From positions 1 to 64,000 of the forward strand of contig OY730298.1 in NCBI GenBank assembly GCA_963422595.1: a stretch of 64,000 nt of DNA. The letters are read 5' to 3'. Positions 61,657-64,000 of this stretch are shown here, in pieces. This stretch comes from G963422595 sp963422595 (GTDB taxonomy: Bacteria > Pseudomonadota > Gammaproteobacteria > UBA4575). A program made the translations under genes and the position numbers. The notes below the pieces were generated by a model. It was not told the DNA's origin, searched no databases, and worked only from the letters and a program-made list of their open reading frames with translations. How positions within the stretch are numbered: the first letter of the stretch is position 1; every line of letters starts with the position of its first letter.

Positions 61657-62151
61657 TTAAGTCGTTATCTCGGTTGCATCATCGGCACTTTCCGTTGATG
61701 CTGCACCGTCTTTTTTGGTCGGACTTTGCTTTGATACCTCGGCACTTGCTTCGGCATCGTCATGCGTTTTTTCAGGCAGCGGCGGTTCTGCTAAGCTGTC
61801 CTGCTTTTCGTTTTCGGCCTTTTCTTTTTCAACAATTTTCATCATCGGCGAAAATTCGGTCACCGCTTTTTTCATCGCGATCACCATATTACGAATAACC
61901 GCATCGTTGAAGCGAAAAGCGCTGTTCATCTCAGATAAAATATCCTGCCCGCATTCAACGTTCATCAATACATAGTGAGCTTTATGCACTTTTTGGATTG
62001 GATAGGACAGTTGTAAACGCCCCCAGTCTTCTAATCTGTGAATCTTGCCCCCACCTTCCCGCTCAATAATTGAACGATAGCGCGCTATCATAGCAGGCAC
62101 TTGACCGCTCTGGTCAGGATGTACCAGAAATATTATTTCGTAGTGACGCAT
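61657..62151 (-). CDS. rpsF: 30S ribosomal protein S6 with long acidic tail
   Basis: The start MRHYEIIFLVHPDQSGQV is the family N-terminus; the frame is open to 62196 but that extension has no likeness. The S6 core spans about residues 1-95. It is followed by a long low-complexity, acidic tail of about 65 residues (EKEKAENEKQDSLAEP to TESADDATEITT). E. coli S6 also has an acidic tail, extended by RimK, but a shorter one. Length here is 164 residues. Confidence 0.95.
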   Translation of the reverse strand: MRHYEIIFLVHPDQSGQVPAMIARYRSIIEREGGGKIHRLEDWGRLQLSYPIQKVHKAHYVLMNVECGQDILSEMNSAFRFNDAVIRNMVIAMKKAVTEFSPMMKIVEKEKAENEKQDSLAEPPLPEKTHDDAEASAEVSKQSPTKKDGAASTESADDATEITT

Positions 62152-62707
62152 TACGTCCCCCTTATGGTTAACAGCCTCTCGCCAAGCGCATGGCAATGAG
62201 GCAAGGAGTTGAATGTGTTTTCAAGGGTGATGAAGTGTACACGAAGTTGTCATAGCAAGCAACTTAATACCTGTAAGTTATCCGTTTTTGTGCGAAGACC
62301 TTGCAAAGGAGGCAAACTAACCCGGAGAAAATGCACTGACACGCCGCCTGATAACAGCGCGTCAATCCAGCAAAGACCGTCTTATAGGGGTTGAGCTTGC
62401 CGCGTTCTGCCTAAGTGGTACCGGGGAAGGATAGTAGTATGTGGCAATCTGCTGGCAATAGACCGATTGCCAGCCCAATCTGACTGACCCTCCGCAACCT
62501 GTAAGCCGGCGATAATACATTAAGCCTGTCTCATCGCCTGCCCGTCAGGCCGACCAGTCAGACTGGAATATCTGAGCTGCCAGAAGCCAGATTGCGCTCG
62601 CATAACTGTAATGCCGCCAATTCAACCCCAGCAGGAACGGTCTGCCTGTTGATTACGTCTTCGTAAATTGAGCCGCTGCTTATATAAGGTTCTGCAATCA
62701 GCAGATC
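62152..62707. other. Long gene-free stretch with a perfect hairpin
   Basis: About 555 bases between the rpsF start and the rlmB stop, both on the - strand. No convincing gene or RNA gene was recognised. A perfect inverted repeat, CTGGCAAT (62452-62459) and ATTGCCAG (62466-62473), with a six-base loop lies in the middle. The stretch should hold the rpsF promoter and leader. I could not identify the known S6:S18-binding leader motif by eye. Confidence 0.5.
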
Positions 62708-63451
62708 TTAGCAACCAGTATACCTTTGCCGCACTGCTTCAAACAGACTGATGCCGGCTGCCACGGCGGCATTTAAGCTGGCCATTTCACCGCACATCGG
62801 CAATCTCACTAACTCGTCACAGGTGGAGGCTGTGAGCCGGCGCAGGCCAGCTTCTTCGCTGCCTATGACTACAGCGGCGGAACGGCAAAAATCTGCATTG
62901 TAAAGCAATTTTTTGGCAGTCAGTTGGGTACCATAGACCCAGATACTTAATTGCTGCAGCTCTTTTAAGTAGCGCGTGAGATTTTTGGTAACGATGAATG
63001 GCACGCGCTCCGCCGCACCACAGGATACTTTGCGCACCGTTGGAGTAAGCGGCGCGGATCTTCTCTGGACACCAATTACCGCATTCGCGCCAGCGGCCTC
63101 GGCAACCCTTAAACACGCGCCCAGATTGTGTGGATCAACAATTTGATCAAGCACGAGCAGCAGCAGGGAATGCCGAGCATTCGCGCAGTATTCGAGAAAC
63201 CCGGCCTCACTGGTGGCTTGTAAATGCCGGTAAATGATAGCGACGCCCTGGTGATTGCCATTCCCGCTTATGCACTGGAGCTCTTTTTTGGTAACAAACC
63301 GATACGCTACGTTGGCGCGCAAGAGCTCGTCCTGAATCTCTTGAATACGTTTGTCCTGACGCGCTTTTAGCAAGTACGCTTCTTTAATGTGAAACGGACG
63401 TTGCCGAATTGCCGCAAGACAACTGTATAGGCCATAAGAGATGTTCTTCAC
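62708..63451 (-). CDS. rlmB: 23S rRNA (Gm2251) 2'-O-methyltransferase
   Basis: SpoU-family methylase of the 50S subunit. The three SpoU motifs are seen: DQIVDPHNLGACLRVAEAAG, VIGSEEAGLRRL, and LPMCGEMASLNAAVAAGISL. Length of 247 residues is normal. It follows rnr by 30 bases and precedes the gene-free stretch upstream of rpsF. Confidence 0.95.
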   Translation of the reverse strand: MKNISYGLYSCLAAIRQRPFHIKEAYLLKARQDKRIQEIQDELLRANVAYRFVTKKELQCISGNGNHQGVAIIYRHLQATSEAGFLEYCANARHSLLLLVLDQIVDPHNLGACLRVAEAAGANAVIGVQRRSAPLTPTVRKVSCGAAERVPFIVTKNLTRYLKELQQLSIWVYGTQLTAKKLLYNADFCRSAAVVIGSEEAGLRRLTASTCDELVRLPMCGEMASLNAAVAAGISLFEAVRQRYTGC

Positions 63452-63481
63452 GGGTAGTACAACTAACGCTGGACACCACGG

Positions 63482-64000
63482 CTAACGCTGTTTGCGTTTA
63501 TTCGACTTCGGTTTGCCGGATTTGCGTTGCTTGTCTGGCGTGGATCCGACTAACACAAAATCTATTTTGCGCTCGTCCAGGCTCACGCGTGCGACTATTA
63601 CTTTGACCACGTCACCCAAACAGTAGCGTTTTTTACTGCGCTCACCAAATAAACAATGCGATGGTTCGTCAAAATGGTAGTAGTCATTCCTTAACGCCGT
63701 AACGTGCACCAACCCTTCTACAAAAATCTCATTTAGCGTCACAAAAAATCCAAAGGTGGTAACTGAACTGATGATGCCAAAATACTGTTGCCCTAATTTA
63801 TCCAGCATGTATTCGCATTTTAACCATGCTTCAACGTCGCGGGTCGCATCGTCCGCCCGGCGTTCGCACATTGAGCACTCCTGACCCAAAATCAGTAAGT
63901 CATTGCGAGAAATCGGGAATGAACGCTTGCTTTGTCCAGCGATTAAATGACGAATCGTGCGGTGCACAAGCAGATCAGGATAACGCCGTATCGGCGAGGT
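63482..64000 (-). CDS. rnr: Ribonuclease R, 3' part only
   Basis: The C-terminal 172 or so residues of RNase R; the 5' end lies beyond the right edge of the window. The frame enters at 64000 with TSPIRRYPDLLVHRTIRHL, the RNB-domain signature. An S1 RNA-binding domain follows (YFGIISSVTTFGFFVTLNEI to RVSLDERKIDFVL), then a lysine/arginine-rich tail (KQRKSGKPKSNKRKQR). RNase R degrades structured RNA from the 3' end, including in rRNA quality control. Confidence 0.93.
   Translation of the reverse strand, partial: TSPIRRYPDLLVHRTIRHLIAGQSKRSFPISRNDLLILGQECSMCERRADDATRDVEAWLKCEYMLDKLGQQYFGIISSVTTFGFFVTLNEIFVEGLVHVTALRNDYYHFDEPSHCLFGERSKKRYCLGDVVKVIVARVSLDERKIDFVLVGSTPDKQRKSGKPKSNKRKQR

Overview
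The window looks like the chromosome of a non-enteric gammaproteobacterium of moderate GC content. The evidence is gene order recalled from Pseudomonas-type genomes: der-bamB-yfgM-hisS-rodZ-rlmN-ndk-iscX-fdx-hscA-hscB-iscA-iscU-iscS-iscR-trmJ-suhB-secF-secD-yajC-tgt-queA-tRNA-Leu, smc-zipA-ligA, and rnr-rlmB-rpsF-rpsR-DUF2232-rplI-dnaB-alr. A betaproteobacterium is the main alternative. I see no rRNA genes, no transposases and no integrases.

Layout. Positions 1-5.2 kb hold a bacterioferritin, a small coiled-coil membrane protein, a HAD phosphatase, a PfkB kinase, a class II aldolase, rubredoxin and thiD-thiE. From 5.3 to 9.0 kb, hemL is flanked on both sides by oppositely oriented DNA methyltransferase genes. 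The first resembles M.EcoRV and sits beside what looks like a decayed EcoRV-type endonuclease gene. From 9.1 to 22.4 kb come an alpha/beta hydrolase, an ABC exporter, a thioredoxin, a Lon-N-domain protein, mpl, lpxA, ligA, zipA and smc. queF (22.4 kb) borders an accessory island (22.8-31.0 kb).

The island holds a complete type II-C CRISPR-Cas system. An array of 26 repeats and 25 spacers is read on the + strand and faces cas9-cas1-cas2 on the - strand. A tracrRNA gene lies divergently upstream of cas9, with a recognisable promoter, an anti-repeat matching the array repeat and an intrinsic terminator. Between the divergent cas9 and tracrRNA promoters sits a degenerate CRISPR repeat. Three of its substitutions turn a repeat hexamer into a perfect TTGACA on the cas9 strand, so the cas9 -35 box appears to have been made from a CRISPR repeat. 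The array holds three pairs of similar but non-identical spacers whose differences fall mainly in one codon phase, as expected if diverged relatives of the same invaders were sampled repeatedly. Another degenerate repeat lies about 740 bp before the array, inside the end of a decayed-looking open frame.

From 31.0 to 51.9 kb runs the long conserved block for ribosome and outer-membrane assembly, Fe-S cluster synthesis (with an IscR-type operator before iscR), protein export and queuosine synthesis. Two tRNA genes (Leu-CAA, Arg-CCT) follow. The rest (52-64 kb) holds a HAD hydrolase, a YjbQ-family protein, ispG (outside its usual rodZ-hisS place), a long-chain acyl-CoA ligase, alanine racemase, replicative helicase, ribosomal proteins, rlmB and the 3' part of rnr, which runs off the right edge.

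All functional calls rest on reading motifs and on remembered family sequences. No database search or alignment program was run.
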